Shown here in pieces: positions 12,212-12,914 of a stretch of 12,914 nt of DNA. How positions within the stretch are numbered: the stretch's first letter is position 1; each line of letters opens with the position of its first letter. The position numbers and the translations under genes are program-made. A model generated the notes under the pieces. It was given only the letters and a program-made list of their open reading frames with translations, searched no databases and had not been told where the DNA came from. The stretch lies in NCBI GenBank assembly GCA_050247895.1, contig JBFWTJ010000089.1:1-12914 (forward strand), in the 5' to 3' direction. Source of the stretch: CAVPEW01 sp050247895. GTDB taxonomy: Bacteria; Actinomycetota; Acidimicrobiia; Acidimicrobiales; VFJN01.

Positions 12212-12914
12212 CCCCGACGCTCGAGGGGGCCGTGGTCGTCGGCCTGGACGTCGGGGGGACCAAGGTGCTCGGCGTCGCCGTCGACGCGTCGGACCCGGCC
12301 GTGGCCCGGGCCGAGCACCGGATCCCGACCCCCGAGGGCCCCGACGCCCTCCTGGCGGGCCTGGAGGAGGTCGTGGCCGCCCTGGCCGCCGAGGTGGGCC
12401 GGCCGCCCCTGGCCGTCGGGGTCGGCCTGCCTGGCCTGGTCGACCTGGGCGGGACCCTGCGGACCGCGCCCCACCTCCCCGGGGTGCAGGACCTGGCCGT
12501 GGCGGCCCGGCTCTCGGCCCGCCTCGGGATCCGGGTCGAGGCCGACAACGACGCCAACTGCCACGCCCGGGCCGAACACCGGATCGGCGCGGCCAAGGGG
12601 GTCGACGAGGCCTTGGTGGTGACCTTCGGCACCGGCATCGGCGGGGGCGTGGTCACCGGTGGGCGCGTGCTGCGCGGCGCGGTGGGCGCGGCGGGCGAGC
12701 CGGGCCACATGGTGGTCGACCCGGCCGGGCCCCGCTGCGCCTGCGGGCGGCGGGGCTGCTGGGAGATGTACGGGTCGGGGACCGGGCTGGCCCGCCTGGC
12801 GGTGGAGGCCGCGTTCGCCGGGCGGATCGACGCCGCGGTGCGCCTGGCCGGCGGCCGGCCGGAGTCGGTGCGGGGCGAGCACGTGGCCGAGGCGGCCCGG
12901 GCCGGCGACGCCGG
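12208..12914 (+). CDS. ROK-family sugar kinase (glucokinase-like), 3' truncated
   Basis: The first 235 residues are present and the gene runs off the right edge. Features are the ATP-binding GLDVGGTKVLGVAVD (12-26), LAVGVGLPGLVD (68-79), the catalytic Asp in EADNDAN (111-117), the phosphate loop FGTGIGGGVV (140-149), and the ROK zinc site formed by H167 (EPGHM), C177, C179 and C184 (CACGRRGCWE). These match actinobacterial ROK glucokinases such as Streptomyces GlkA, which phosphorylate glucose at C6; a fructokinase or N-acetyl-sugar kinase cannot be excluded. The N-terminus lacks the helix-turn-helix of ROK repressors, so it is an enzyme. The TTG at 12208 overlaps the eRF1-like stop (TTGA), suggesting coupling; GTG at 12232 is an alternative that still keeps the whole ATP motif. 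Confidence 0.88.
   Translation, partial: MTPTLEGAVVVGLDVGGTKVLGVAVDASDPAVARAEHRIPTPEGPDALLAGLEEVVAALAAEVGRPPLAVGVGLPGLVDLGGTLRTAPHLPGVQDLAVAARLSARLGIRVEADNDANCHARAEHRIGAAKGVDEALVVTFGTGIGGGVVTGGRVLRGAVGAAGEPGHMVVDPAGPRCACGRRGCWEMYGSGTGLARLAVEAAFAGRIDAAVRLAGGRPESVRGEHVAEAARAGDA

Overview
The DNA is very GC-rich (visibly above 70% G+C, third codon positions almost all G or C). It carries genes typical of Actinobacteria: a DEDD exonuclease/UvrC-like fusion, a PimB'-type mannosyltransferase, an SRPBCC protein followed by an ArsA-like ATPase, an F420-type oxidoreductase and a ROK sugar kinase. The gene order from the mannosyltransferase through SRPBCC and ArsA, with the DEDD-UvrC gene nearby, resembles from memory the Mycobacterium tuberculosis Rv2183c-Rv2191 neighbourhood. 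Family details, especially the eRF1-like protein and the small CxxC protein, fit the Acidimicrobiia better than mycobacteria. The organism call is an inference; no rRNA or species marker is present.

Layout. Left part (1-3985): the end of an unrecognised gene; a convergent stand-alone Lrp/AsnC ligand-binding domain gene; a minus-strand nuclease gene (DEDD exonuclease + GIY-YIG); and, divergent from it, a zinc-ribbon gene 1 bp ahead of a coiled-coil NYN-domain RNase gene. Middle (3986-4930): a minus-strand LLM-class oxidoreductase gene, divergent from a promoter that resembles the DNA-damage (RecA-NDp/PafBC) type. Right part (4931-12914): a plus-strand run of a Cys-rich small protein, epoxyqueuosine reductase (QueG), GT4 mannosyltransferase, four-helix membrane protein, SRPBCC, ArsA-like ATPase, a protein with six 30-bp tandem repeats, a degenerate P-loop-ATPase-like protein with its own 33-bp repeats, a bacterial eRF1-like protein, and a truncated ROK kinase. 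Several joins are 4-bp overlaps (ATGA, GTGA, ATGA, TTGA), so coupled translation is likely.

Expression signals are the clearest non-coding pattern. Five genes have a TANNNT -10 hexamer ending 6 or 7 bases before the start codon with no ribosome binding site, the signature of leaderless mRNAs. One of these shows that the DEDD-UvrC gene starts at a GTG (2301) and that the upstream in-frame TTG is its -35 box. The small Cys-rich gene at 4931 is the exception, with a 5' leader and a strong GGAGG.

The most unusual biology is in the SRPBCC-ArsA operon. The ATPase has no ATG, GTG or TTG start and appears to begin at CTG. The next two genes each carry an independent, recent in-frame tandem-repeat expansion. 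The second of these looks like an ABC/SMC ATPase whose Walker A and catalytic residues have been lost. No mobile element, CRISPR array, tRNA or rRNA is visible, and no gap between genes exceeds about 125 bp.
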